Assembly (NCBI GenBank): GCA_027622375.1
Contig: JAQCAB010000007.1
Span: 1 to 64,000 of the forward strand
Length of the DNA: 64,000 nucleotides
Direction of reading: 5' to 3'
Origin: Bacteroidota bacterium
GTDB taxonomy: Bacteria; Bacteroidota; Ignavibacteria; UBA10030; UBA8401
The notes under the pieces were generated by a model. It was given only the letters and a program-made list of their open reading frames with translations, was not told the origin of the DNA and did not search any database. Positions 8,600 to 17,205 of this stretch are shown here, one piece after another; positions within the stretch are counted from its first letter, which is position 1, and each line of letters opens with the position of its first letter. Both the position numbers and the translations under genes were made by a program.

Positions 8600-9352
8600 T
8601 TATTTTTGTAAACAAATTAATTTTTTATATTTCAAATAAGTTTCATAGCTCGAAAGAGTTGCAATTTTCCAGCCAAAATATCCATCCAAAAAACCTAACT
8701 TTACAATATACGATTTTAAAAATTTTAAAATTGGATTGAGATAAAGATTGATATAATTCCCTTTTTTACCACTTTCAAAATATGCTTTTGAAGCAATCTC
8801 AGAATATTTATCAATCTTCTTTAAATGGTCTCCGATTGAATTAAAACTGTAATGCAATAAATTGCCATTTAAAAAACCATATTTACTTTTTTTATTAAAA
8901 TAAATAATTTTATCATGCGGATTAATTCCTGCCCACTCGCATTTAGTTTTATCAATCAATCTTAATTTTTTATCTGGATACCAACCACCATGATAAATCC
9001 ATTTGCCACAATAATTGGTTAAACGGTTTAAATAATATCCATCAAATATCCAATTACTTTTTATTTCTTTTATTTCAGATTTTAAATCATCATCTAAAAC
9101 TTCATCAGCATCAAGCGAAAGAACTTTATTATTTTTTGCTTGTTGCAATGCCCAATTTTTTTGTTCTATATATCCATCAAATTTATGTTGGATAAATTTA
9201 ACTCCTTTTGATTTACAAATTTTCTCGGTTTCATCTTTTGAAAATGAATCTACAACAAGAACTTCATCTGCTAAATTTAAAACTGAATCAATTGTACGGC
9301 CAATATTTTTTTCTTCATTAAAAGTTATAATTACAACTGAGAGTTGGATCAT
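8600..9352 (-). CDS. Family 2 glycosyltransferase, WaaE/KdtX-like
   Basis: 250 residues with a GT-A fold start (LSVVIITFNEEKNIGRTI), a VVDSFSKDET nucleotide-binding segment and LSLDADEVL as the DxD-type metal site near residue 100. The C-terminal section has the aromatic/basic pattern of WaaE-like enzymes, which add sugars to the lipopolysaccharide core. It is a paralogue of the glycosyltransferase at 11491-12252, and the two flank an MsbA-like exporter and a DUF1844 gene. The exact sugar donor and acceptor cannot be read from the sequence. It lies 2 bp downstream of the DUF1844 gene. Confidence 0.88.
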   Translation of the reverse strand: MIQLSVVIITFNEEKNIGRTIDSVLNLADEVLVVDSFSKDETEKICKSKGVKFIQHKFDGYIEQKNWALQQAKNNKVLSLDADEVLDDDLKSEIKEIKSNWIFDGYYLNRLTNYCGKWIYHGGWYPDKKLRLIDKTKCEWAGINPHDKIIYFNKKSKYGFLNGNLLHYSFNSIGDHLKKIDKYSEIASKAYFESGKKGNYINLYLNPILKFLKSYIVKLGFLDGYFGWKIATLSSYETYLKYKKLICLQK

Positions 9353-9354
9353 AT

Positions 9355-9636
9355 TTAACTTTTTGTTTCATCAGGTTTATTTTTCCCTATTTCATCTACA
9401 TAATTTAATTGAAGTTCCTGAATAACTGTATCCAAAAATTTTAATTCATTTTCTGTTAAATTATTTTTGGTTTTTGATTTTAGAGTTCTTAAAATTTCGA
9501 TTGACATTTTAGCTTGCTCCATATCTTTTTCAATTTTATCAGAAACAGGGTTTTTAATTTTCCCTAAATGCTGCATTGCTGCGCCATGAAACATTGAAAT
9601 AAGTTGTATAAATAAAAGTTCGCTTTCGTTTTCCAT
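9355..9636 (-). CDS. DUF1844 domain protein
   Basis: 93 residues matching the short DUF1844 pattern: an N-terminal FIQLISMFHGAAMQHLGK helix, then a long charged region likely to form two or three helices (EQAKMSIEILRTL, ENELKFLDTVIQELQLNYV). No signal peptide or membrane segment is seen, so it is cytosolic. The function of the family is not established. It sits 12 bp after the MsbA-like exporter and 2 bp before a glycosyltransferase, all on the minus strand, which makes co-expression likely. Confidence 0.8.
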   Translation of the reverse strand: MENESELLFIQLISMFHGAAMQHLGKIKNPVSDKIEKDMEQAKMSIEILRTLKSKTKNNLTENELKFLDTVIQELQLNYVDEIGKNKPDETKS

Positions 9637-9648
9637 TTTAAGTTTAAA

Positions 9649-11490
9649 TTATTCGTTCATAAATTGCATTGTATAAAGTTTTTTATACAAGCCATGTTCA
9701 TCTTTTAAAAGAGTCGAATGTTTCCCCTTTTGAACAATCTTTCCCTTATTAAGAACAAATATTTTATCAGCATGTCTAATTGTAGAAAGGCGATGAGCAA
9801 TTACAAATGAAGTTCGATTCTTCATTAAATTTTCGATTGCTTCTTGTAAAAGTAATTCACTTTCTGTATCAAGTGCCGAGGTTGCTTCATCCAAAATCAT
9901 AATTGGTGGATTTTTTAAAATTGCACGCGCAATTGAAATCCGTTGCCTTTGTCCTCCTGAAAGTTTAACACCACGATCACCAATTATTGTTTCAAATTTA
10001 TCGGGCATCTCATTTATAAACTCAAGCGCATGTGCAGCTTTTGCAGCTTCAATAATTTTTTTCATCGGAAAATCTGTATCACCATAAGCAATATTATTTT
10101 TTATAGTATCATTAAAAAGAATTGTTTCTTGAGTTACAATTCCAATATGGGATCTTAATGATTTAAGTGTGAAGGAGTTAACATTTTTATTATCAAATAA
10201 TATTTCGCCATAAGTGGAATCATAAAAACGGGGAATTAAATCAACCATTGTAGTTTTTCCACTTCCACTTGGACCAACTATAGCAATAACTTCTCCCTTT
10301 TTGACTTTAAAAGAAATGTTTTTAATTACCTCTGTAAGATTTTCACTTTTATTATAAGTAAAACTTACATTTTTAAATTCAATTGAATCATTAATTCTAA
10401 CAAAGTTTTTTGCATTCGGTAAATTGTCAATTGTAATTGGTGTATCCAAAATTTCAAATATTCTTTTCCCAGCTGCTGAAAATTCTTGAAGTCTATTTGC
10501 AACACTTGCCAATTCTTTTACTGGTGGCAAAATTTGAAATAAAATAAATAAGCAGCCAAAAAATTCTGATGCACGCATTTCTTGTGTAATTAAAACTTGT
10601 CTTCCTCCATACCAAATTATAATAACTGCTGCAACAATTGATAATAATTCTGTAATTGGAGAACTTAAATTTCTAATACGAGTTAGTTTCAACATAGTAT
10701 TAAAATATTTTTTTGTCTCTTTCATAAATCGATTTTTTTCAAACTCTTCCATTGCAAAAGCTTTTACAACTTTTACATTTGAAATTGTTTCTTGCAAAAC
10801 CGAAGTTATATCTGCCATTAACTCTTGTAAAATCCCACTTTCTCTATGAACTCTTAAACCAAGCGCACTAATTATTATCATCACAAAAGGAAAGACAATT
10901 AATGCAAGTAAAGTTAACTTCCAACTTATTATCAAAGACATTACCAAAAAAACTAAAATTAAAAGAGGTTGTTTTACAAGTGTGACAAAACTTGCTGAGA
11001 TTCCACTATTTACAACATTAACATCATTTGTAATTCGAGAAATTAAATGTCCAGTTTTTTCATTCGAAAAATAACTTAAAGACAAATTATGAAGATGCTC
11101 ATAAACATTGTTTCGCAAATTCATCATCAATTTTTGTTCGACAAAAACCATATAATACATTTGCATAAAATCAAGAACATTTTTTAAAAAATATGAAATT
11201 GCTAAAATTATACAAATTGCTAAAAGAGCTTGCTCTTTTGTTCCCGAAAAAATTATATTGTAAAGTGCTAATTCGACATTTGCTTTTATTGAAGCAATAA
11301 ATCCTAAATTTTGTGAAGCTGTTATAACAAATTGTTCTCCCGATTTTGCAAATAAAGTTTCTAATAAAGGAATTGTTAAATAAATGGAAACTCCACTCAT
11401 TAGTGAAAATAAAATTGTGAATGTGACTGAAAGTAAAAGTTGCCTCCAGTAAGGAATTAAATATTTATAAATTCTATAAAATATTTCCAT
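9649..11490 (-). CDS. MsbA-like ABC exporter (fused permease-ATPase)
   Basis: 613 residues. An N-terminal six-helix membrane domain (about 1-330) is fused to a nucleotide-binding domain with Walker A GPSGSGKTT, signature LSGGQRQR, Walker B IMILDEATSALD and the switch His in VIAHRLST. It is a half-transporter that would work as a homodimer. Homologues export lipid A-core, other lipids or peptides. The two flanking WaaE-like glycosyltransferases support a lipid or glycolipid substrate, but substrate cannot be read from the sequence. Its start codon directly abuts the stop of the upstream glycosyltransferase. Confidence 0.9.
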   Translation of the reverse strand: MEIFYRIYKYLIPYWRQLLLSVTFTILFSLMSGVSIYLTIPLLETLFAKSGEQFVITASQNLGFIASIKANVELALYNIIFSGTKEQALLAICIILAISYFLKNVLDFMQMYYMVFVEQKLMMNLRNNVYEHLHNLSLSYFSNEKTGHLISRITNDVNVVNSGISASFVTLVKQPLLILVFLVMSLIISWKLTLLALIVFPFVMIIISALGLRVHRESGILQELMADITSVLQETISNVKVVKAFAMEEFEKNRFMKETKKYFNTMLKLTRIRNLSSPITELLSIVAAVIIIWYGGRQVLITQEMRASEFFGCLFILFQILPPVKELASVANRLQEFSAAGKRIFEILDTPITIDNLPNAKNFVRINDSIEFKNVSFTYNKSENLTEVIKNISFKVKKGEVIAIVGPSGSGKTTMVDLIPRFYDSTYGEILFDNKNVNSFTLKSLRSHIGIVTQETILFNDTIKNNIAYGDTDFPMKKIIEAAKAAHALEFINEMPDKFETIIGDRGVKLSGGQRQRISIARAILKNPPIMILDEATSALDTESELLLQEAIENLMKNRTSFVIAHRLSTIRHADKIFVLNKGKIVQKGKHSTLLKDEHGLYKKLYTMQFMNE

Positions 11491-12252
11491 TTATTTTTTT
11501 TTCGAGTTTAATTTTTCCCAACATTTTGCATAAACTACTAAAGTATAAAAAGATGATAACAAAGAAACTACTAAACCGTGCAAACCATCTTTATATCCTT
11601 TTTTGCTTAAAAACATTCTCAAAAACTGAGAAATTGGATTTAATATTAAGTTTGTCCAATTAATATTTCCTTTTGTTTTCAACAGTTTTGCTTCAACATC
11701 AAGAGTTGTGTAATTATTAAATTTTTCAAAATAATGATGAATTGAATCATAAGTAAAATGATCAATTGAATTTTTTAAATATCCAATTCTTCCGTTTGAT
11801 TCAAAACTTTCGTGAACCTCTCTATTTGTTAAAAATAATTTATCTTTTTTACCAAATCTAATTTGATAGTCGGGATACCAACCGCAACTTTTAATCCATT
11901 TTCCTAAAAAATAATTTTTGCGCGAAATAAAATAAGCATCAAATTCAATTTCGGATTTTAAAAGATTTTGAATTTCAATTCGCAATTCCTCTGTTACAAC
12001 TTCATCAGCATCAATTGATAAAACAAAATTATTTGTGGCCTGCTGCAATGCAAAAGATTTTTGAGAAGAAAAACCTTCCCATTTTTTTTCAATAAAGTTT
12101 ACAGGATACTTTGTTGCAATTTGTTTTGTGTTATCTGTGCTAAAACAATCAATAATAATTATTTCATCAGCCCATAAAACACTTTGCAAAGTTTGTTCAA
12201 TATTTTTTTCTTCATTTTTGGTGATAATAATTATTGAAATTAAATTTTGCAT
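11491..12252 (-). CDS. Family 2 glycosyltransferase, WaaE/KdtX-like paralogue
   Basis: 253 residues with the same plan as the gene at 8600-9352: LISIIIITKNEEKNIEQTL at the N-terminus, IIIDCFSTDNT, then LSIDADEVV as the metal site, and a shared GWYPD motif followed by a conserved Leu/Phe-rich tail. The two are clearly paralogues but well diverged, so they probably add different sugars. It lies 6 bp downstream of leuS and abuts the exporter gene, and so belongs to the same minus-strand transcription unit. Confidence 0.87.
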   Translation of the reverse strand: MQNLISIIIITKNEEKNIEQTLQSVLWADEIIIIDCFSTDNTKQIATKYPVNFIEKKWEGFSSQKSFALQQATNNFVLSIDADEVVTEELRIEIQNLLKSEIEFDAYFISRKNYFLGKWIKSCGWYPDYQIRFGKKDKLFLTNREVHESFESNGRIGYLKNSIDHFTYDSIHHYFEKFNNYTTLDVEAKLLKTKGNINWTNLILNPISQFLRMFLSKKGYKDGLHGLVVSLLSSFYTLVVYAKCWEKLNSKKK

Positions 12253-12258
12253 TTTTTT

Positions 12259-14850
12259 TTATTTTACAACAAAATTCACAAGTTTATTTTTAACAATAAT
12301 TTCTTTTACAATTATTTTATTTTCTAAATGCTGTTTTACATTTTCTTGTTCAATTGCAAGTGATTTTAATATTTCTTCCGGGCTATCAAATTCAACATTT
12401 AATCTTCCTCTAATTTTACCATTGACTTGAATTACAACTTCAGTTTTAGTTAGAAGAATTTTTGAAGAATCATATTTTGGCCAATTTGCTTTTGAAATAC
12501 TTTCATTATTGCCGAGTAATTCCCAAAGTTCTTCTGCAATATGTGGTGCAAATGGATTTAATAAAATTAAAAATTCCTTTAAGAAATATTTTGGAAAAGA
12601 ATTTAACTTCATTACTTCGTTCAAATAAATCATTAATTGTGAAATTGCAGTATTAAATCTTAACGCTTCGATATCTTCCTGAACTTTTTTGATTGTAAAA
12701 TGATGAAGCCTTTCAAATTCTGAAGATACTTTTTCATCACTTAATTTTGGATTTAAAGCTCCATCTTCATTTATAAATAATCTCCAAGCGCGATTCAAAA
12801 ATCTAAAAACTCCTTCAACACCATGCATATTCCAAGGTTTTGAATCTTCAAGTGGGCCCAAAAACATTTCAAATAATCTTAAAGAATCAGCACCATATTT
12901 ATTAATTACTTCATCTGGATTAATAACATTACCGCGAGATTTTGACATTTTACGAGAATCTTCTCCTAAAATAATTCCCTGATGACGCAACTTCATAAAA
13001 GGTTCAGTTGTATTTACATGCCCCAAATCAAATAAAATTTTATGCCAAAATCTTGCGTACAACAAATGCAAAACCGCATGCTCTGAACCACCGATATATA
13101 AATCGACCGGCATCCAATAATCCATTTTATTTTTTGAACAAAATTCATTTTTATTTTTTGGATCAAGATATCTTAAATAATACCAGCATGAGCCAGCCCA
13201 TTGTGGCATTGTATTTGTTTCTCTTCTTCCTTTCAATCCGGTTTTTTTATCTACAACATTTACCCAATCTTTAGCAAGTACAAGTGGAGAATCAGTTGTT
13301 CCACTCGGTTGGAATTTTTTTAAATCTGGTAAAGTTAAAGGCAACTCATCAATTGGAACTGTAATTTGAATTCCATTTTCTAAATTAATAATTGGGATTG
13401 GTTCTCCCCAATATCTTTGTCGCGAAAAAACCCAATCACGCAATTTATACATTTCAGATTTTTTTCCAATTTTATTTTGTTCAAGCCAATTTATTATTTT
13501 TAATTTTGCATCATCAGTTTTTAAATTGTTTAAAGAGATTTCTTGATTTGATGAATTAATATTTATTCCATCTCCTTCATAAATTTCTTCATCACTATTT
13601 GATTCAACAACTTTAATAATTGGCAAGTTAAAAGTTACTAAAGTTACTGCAAATTCGTTATCACGTTTATCATGCCCCGGGACTCCCATTATTGCCCCGG
13701 TTCCGTAATTAATTAAAACATAATCTGCGACAAAAATTTTTATTTTTTCTTTTGTGCATGGATTAATTGCATTTGCGCCGAGATAGACTCCGGTTTTTAT
13801 TTTTTCAGTTCCCCTCTCTAAATCCGATTTTAGAGATGCAGTTTTTAAATATTCTACAACTTTATTTTTTTGAGACTGAGAAGTTAAATTTAATACAAGT
13901 GGATGCTCGGGAGATAAAACCATAAAAGTTGCGCCAAAAATTGTATCTGGACGAGTTGAATAAACTTCAATTTCATCAATAGAATTTTCAACTTTAAATT
14001 TAATAAAAGCCCCATCCGATTTTCCAATCCAATTTTTTTGCTGTTCTAATGTTGATATTGGCCAATCAATTAAACTCAAATCATTTAATAATCGATCTGA
14101 ATATGCTGTAATTCTCATCATCCACTGCCTCATTGGTTTTTTTACAACCGTGTAACCCTTTTCTTGCCACTCAGCAACTTCCTCATTTGCTAAAACAGTT
14201 CCCAAACCTTCGCACCAGTTTACAGGGATTTCTGCAACATAAGCCAATCGAAAATCATTTAGAATATTTTGTTTTTCAAGTTGACCTTTTGTTTTCCACT
14301 CATCTTTAGTAAAATTATATTTTGTAAAATTATATAATTTTGATGTACCATAATTTTCAAATTCAGAAATTAAAGTTGAAATATTTTTTCCCTTATGATC
14401 TCTTTGATCAAACCAAGAATTATAAATTTCCAGAAAAATCCATTGAGTCCATTTAAAATAATCTGGATCAGCAGAACTTATTTCACGATCCCAATCGTAT
14501 GAAAGTCCAATTGATTTTATTTGACGACGGAATGTATTTATATTTTCATTTGTAGTAATGCTCGGATGAATATTTGTTTGCATCGCATATCTCTCAGCCG
14601 GCAAACCAAATGCATCCCAACCCATTGGATGTAAAATATTTTTTCCTTTTAAGCGCATATATCTGCAATAAATATCTGTTGCAGTGTATCCTTCGGGATG
14701 GCCAACATGCAAACCAGCTCCAGATGGATAAGGCCACATATCCAAAATAAAAAGTTTTTCTTTTTTTGGATCTTCAGTTGCAGCAAAAGAATTATTCTTT
14801 TCCCATAAATCTTGCCACTTTTTTTCAATTTTTTGAAACTGATAACTCAT
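12259..14850 (-). CDS. leuS: Leucyl-tRNA synthetase
   Basis: 863 residues, normal for a bacterial LeuRS. Class I signature motifs are present: HVGHPEGY (HIGH box) near residue 48 and KMSKSRGN (KMSKS) near residue 638. The CP1 editing domain is intact, with STRPDTIFGATF and GTGAIMGVPGHDKRD. The catalytic core and C-terminal anticodon-binding region (HIAEELWELLG, VQVNGKIRGR) are complete. It charges tRNA-Leu in the cytosol. It is 32 bp downstream of the Xer-like gene and begins the run of envelope genes. Confidence 0.97.
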   Translation of the reverse strand: MSYQFQKIEKKWQDLWEKNNSFAATEDPKKEKLFILDMWPYPSGAGLHVGHPEGYTATDIYCRYMRLKGKNILHPMGWDAFGLPAERYAMQTNIHPSITTNENINTFRRQIKSIGLSYDWDREISSADPDYFKWTQWIFLEIYNSWFDQRDHKGKNISTLISEFENYGTSKLYNFTKYNFTKDEWKTKGQLEKQNILNDFRLAYVAEIPVNWCEGLGTVLANEEVAEWQEKGYTVVKKPMRQWMMRITAYSDRLLNDLSLIDWPISTLEQQKNWIGKSDGAFIKFKVENSIDEIEVYSTRPDTIFGATFMVLSPEHPLVLNLTSQSQKNKVVEYLKTASLKSDLERGTEKIKTGVYLGANAINPCTKEKIKIFVADYVLINYGTGAIMGVPGHDKRDNEFAVTLVTFNLPIIKVVESNSDEEIYEGDGININSSNQEISLNNLKTDDAKLKIINWLEQNKIGKKSEMYKLRDWVFSRQRYWGEPIPIINLENGIQITVPIDELPLTLPDLKKFQPSGTTDSPLVLAKDWVNVVDKKTGLKGRRETNTMPQWAGSCWYYLRYLDPKNKNEFCSKNKMDYWMPVDLYIGGSEHAVLHLLYARFWHKILFDLGHVNTTEPFMKLRHQGIILGEDSRKMSKSRGNVINPDEVINKYGADSLRLFEMFLGPLEDSKPWNMHGVEGVFRFLNRAWRLFINEDGALNPKLSDEKVSSEFERLHHFTIKKVQEDIEALRFNTAISQLMIYLNEVMKLNSFPKYFLKEFLILLNPFAPHIAEELWELLGNNESISKANWPKYDSSKILLTKTEVVIQVNGKIRGRLNVEFDSPEEILKSLAIEQENVKQHLENKIIVKEIIVKNKLVNFVVK

Positions 14851-14882
14851 TAAGTAATTTTCACTCTAAATTTGTTCGATAA

Positions 14883-15770
14883 TTAATTGTAGTAATTTAA
14901 AGCAGTTTTAAGCTTTCCAATTCTAAATTTTTTTTGTAATTCTTCAGGCTTCATTCCATTTGTGGCATAAATTTTTGCAGCAGCATGACGAAGTGAGTAT
15001 GCAGTAATATTTAATTTTTGTTTTTTCTTTAAATTTGCATTTTTAAGATGCATATTTATTCTTTCTCTAATTCCTCTCGATGTCATTCTTTTACCACGAG
15101 TTCTATTACCAGCGCTCATAAATAATGGCTCATCATCATTTGCATATCTTCGATAAGCGAGATAATCTTCTATTGCTTGTTTTACATCTTTTTGAATTTC
15201 AATAACAGATTCTTTTTTTAGTTTACCTTTACTTTGCACAAAAAGAAAAGTTTTTTTTTCAACATTTTTATAATCACCAATATTTGCTCTTACAAGTTCA
15301 ATTTCTTGCAAACCTGCAAATAAAATTAATTTTGATAATGCAAAATCTCTGTAGCCTCGTTCATCAGTTTTTATAATTGAATTTACATATTTATCAATTT
15401 CATTTTGAGATAACAAACTTTTATTTATAGTTACTGACTTAACATATGCTTTAACTTTTAATGCAGGATTTTCGATGATAGTTCCGTTATGAGTTAAAAA
15501 ATTAAAAAATTGTCTGAGTGCAGTTAAGTAAGTTGAAACAGAATTTGGTGCTAATTTTTTAAAACTAGTTAAATAAAGCTTATATTTTTCAACATCTTCA
15601 ACTTTAAATTGAAAATTTTTATAGCTTTTACTCCAAACTAAAAATTCACGAAGTGATCTTTTATAAGTGCCAATAGTTTCCAGAGAGCGATTTTTTAAAC
15701 TTTTCAGAAAAAGATTGTAAGGTTCATCAAATATAAATTTATTTATTACTGGTTTTTTTACTTTCAACAT
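14883..15770 (-). CDS. Xer-family tyrosine recombinase with degenerate catalytic site
   Basis: 295 residues with the two-domain plan of XerC/XerD: a SAM-like core-binding domain (about 10-110) and a catalytic domain (about 120-295). Aligned by eye to XerD, the first catalytic Arg is replaced (AGLQ, Gln155), the His of HxLR is Tyr258, and the GH motif reads G-Lys286. The beta-hairpin Lys (SKGK, Lys181), the second Arg (Arg261) and a nucleophile-position Tyr293 remain. The protein stops two residues after that tyrosine. It may bind DNA without normal strand exchange, or use an altered chemistry. It is transcribed towards leuS and has no mobile-element neighbours. Confidence 0.8.
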   Translation of the reverse strand: MLKVKKPVINKFIFDEPYNLFLKSLKNRSLETIGTYKRSLREFLVWSKSYKNFQFKVEDVEKYKLYLTSFKKLAPNSVSTYLTALRQFFNFLTHNGTIIENPALKVKAYVKSVTINKSLLSQNEIDKYVNSIIKTDERGYRDFALSKLILFAGLQEIELVRANIGDYKNVEKKTFLFVQSKGKLKKESVIEIQKDVKQAIEDYLAYRRYANDDEPLFMSAGNRTRGKRMTSRGIRERINMHLKNANLKKKQKLNITAYSLRHAAAKIYATNGMKPEELQKKFRIGKLKTALNYYN

Positions 15771-15870
15771 TATTTGAAATTACCGAATGGAGATCGGATA
15801 AACAAATATCAAAATAAATAGGTTTATTTTTTAAAACAATTTATTGCAGTTAAAACTAAATAGAATTATA

Positions 15871-15890
15871 TTTCCTCCTCAATAAGGAAA
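15871..15890 (+). promoter_or_regulatory. Hairpin covering the rpmB ribosome-binding site
   Basis: TTTCCT at 15871-15876 pairs with AGGAAA at 15885-15890 across an 8-base loop. The right arm holds the AAGGA Shine-Dalgarno sequence of rpmB, whose ATG is at 15897. The stem is short, so any effect on translation would be modest. It could give autogenous or temperature-type control, or be chance. Confidence 0.35.
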
Positions 15891-15896
15891 ATATTA

Positions 15897-16088
15897 ATGT
15901 CTAAAATTTGTGATATATGTGGTAAAAAACCAATCGCGGGACACAATGTAAGTCACGCAAATAACAGAACTCCCCGAAGATGGCTACCAAATCTTCAAGC
16001 AGTTCGAGCTACAATAAATGGTAAAACAAAAAGAATTCGTGCATGTTCATCTTGTATTCGTGCCGGAAAAGTTCTTAAAGCAAGCTAA
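15897..16088 (+). CDS. rpmB: Ribosomal protein bL28 (zinc-ribbon form)
   Basis: 63 residues, a large-subunit ribosomal protein. Two CxxC pairs (Cys5/Cys8 and Cys50/Cys53) mark the C+ zinc-binding version of bL28. The basic centre ([13 protein letters not shown]) matches the family. The start is fixed by the AAGGA ribosome site and the N-terminal SKICDICGK sequence. It is divergent from the Xer-like gene across a 126-bp intergenic region and is followed by its own hairpin terminator, so it is probably monocistronic. Confidence 0.96.
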   Translation: MSKICDICGKKPIAGHNVSHANNRTPRRWLPNLQAVRATINGKTKRIRACSSCIRAGKVLKAS

Positions 16089-16113
16089 AATATAAATGTT
16101 AAAAATTAAAAAG

Positions 16114-16139
16114 TTCATCCAAAAAGATGGATTTTTTTT
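16114..16139 (+). terminator. Rho-independent terminator after rpmB
   Basis: A 6-bp stem (TTCATC 16114-16119 with GATGGA 16126-16131, one G-T pair) encloses a 6-base loop and is followed by a run of eight T. It lies 26 bp after the rpmB stop and ends just before pgsA. Confidence 0.65.
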
Positions 16140-16151
16140 AATTAAAATTAT

Positions 16152-16739
16152 TTGACTCCTCCAAATACTGTAACACTTTTAAGAATTTTATTAACTCCTG
16201 TCTTTATTGCTCTCTTATTTTCAAATGACTATTTCAATATTCAATTTGCTCTTTTAGTTTTTACAATTGCTGCAATAACTGATTGGTACGATGGTTTGCT
16301 TGCGCGCAGATATGGTTATATTTCAAGATTTGGAAAATTTTTTGATCCTCTTGCAGATAAAATTTTAACTTCATTTGCATTTGGCGCATTTTATTTTTTG
16401 AATTTGACAGAATTATGGATGGTGGTTTTAATTATCTCGCGTGATATTTTAATTACATTATTAAGAATGTATTTGGATTACAAAAATAAACAATTCGATA
16501 CTTCAAGTTTTTCAAAAACAAAAACTGTTTTTCAAATGCTTGCAATTTATTTAATCTTATTTAGTTATGTGGTAAATACAAACCCATATTATTTTGGATT
16601 AATTGGAGAACAAACAAATTTAATTTTAACGCAATTTAATCTGCAGATTTTAATGTGGATTACTACAATTCTAACTCTAGCAACAGGTATTTTTTATTTA
16701 ATTAAAAATCGAAAAAGTATTTCATCGATTTTTAAGTAA
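16152..16739 (+). CDS. pgsA: CDP-diacylglycerol--glycerol-3-phosphate 3-phosphatidyltransferase
   Basis: 195 residues, an integral membrane enzyme that makes phosphatidylglycerophosphate from CDP-diacylglycerol and glycerol 3-phosphate. The CDP-alcohol phosphotransferase motif DG-x2-AR-x8-G-x3-D-x3-D is present as DGLLARR...FGKFFDPLAD (about residues 45-70). Five or six membrane helices are visible. The start is TTG at 16152, chosen because the N-terminal PPNTVTLLRIL matches typical PgsA starts. The next gene, pgpA, performs the following step of phosphatidylglycerol synthesis. Confidence 0.94.
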   Translation: MTPPNTVTLLRILLTPVFIALLFSNDYFNIQFALLVFTIAAITDWYDGLLARRYGYISRFGKFFDPLADKILTSFAFGAFYFLNLTELWMVVLIISRDILITLLRMYLDYKNKQFDTSSFSKTKTVFQMLAIYLILFSYVVNTNPYYFGLIGEQTNLILTQFNLQILMWITTILTLATGIFYLIKNRKSISSIFK

Positions 16740-16740
16740 A

Positions 16741-17205
16741 ATGAATATTCTAAGTAAAATAAAAATATTTTTATTTTATTTTTTCGGTACCGGATTTTAC
16801 ACTGGTTATTCACCATTAGCCTCGGGAACCATTGCAACCATTTTAACAGCAAGCATAATTTATTTTTTTAATTTTTCTGATTTAATAATTTTAATTTCAA
16901 TTCATTTTTTATTTGTGATTGGATTAATTTCATCAAATTATTTAAAAAATATTCATGGCAACGATCCATACATTGTAACAATAGATGAAGTTGTTGGCTT
17001 TTTAATTGCAATTTTATTTTTGCCAAAAACAATATTTTTTATAATTATTGGATTTATTTTTTTCAGATTTTTTGATATTGTAAAACCCCCTCCTGCAAAT
17101 TATTTTGACAATCTAAAATCTTCACATGGAATTATGTTGGATGATGTAGTTGCCGGCATTTACACAAACATAATTTTACAGATGATTAATTATTTTTATA
17201 AATGA
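16741..17205 (+). CDS. pgpA: Phosphatidylglycerophosphatase A
   Basis: 154 residues. It removes the phosphate from phosphatidylglycerophosphate to give phosphatidylglycerol in the inner membrane. Family motifs are clear: GTGFYTGYSPLASGT near the N-terminus, VTIDEVVGF, FFDIVKPPPANYFD, and HGIMLDDVVAGIY near the C-terminus, where the acidic catalytic residues lie. It begins one base after the pgsA stop and overlaps cinA by 4 bp, so the pgsA-pgpA-cinA unit is tightly coupled. Confidence 0.93.
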   Translation: MNILSKIKIFLFYFFGTGFYTGYSPLASGTIATILTASIIYFFNFSDLIILISIHFLFVIGLISSNYLKNIHGNDPYIVTIDEVVGFLIAILFLPKTIFFIIIGFIFFRFFDIVKPPPANYFDNLKSSHGIMLDDVVAGIYTNIILQMINYFYK

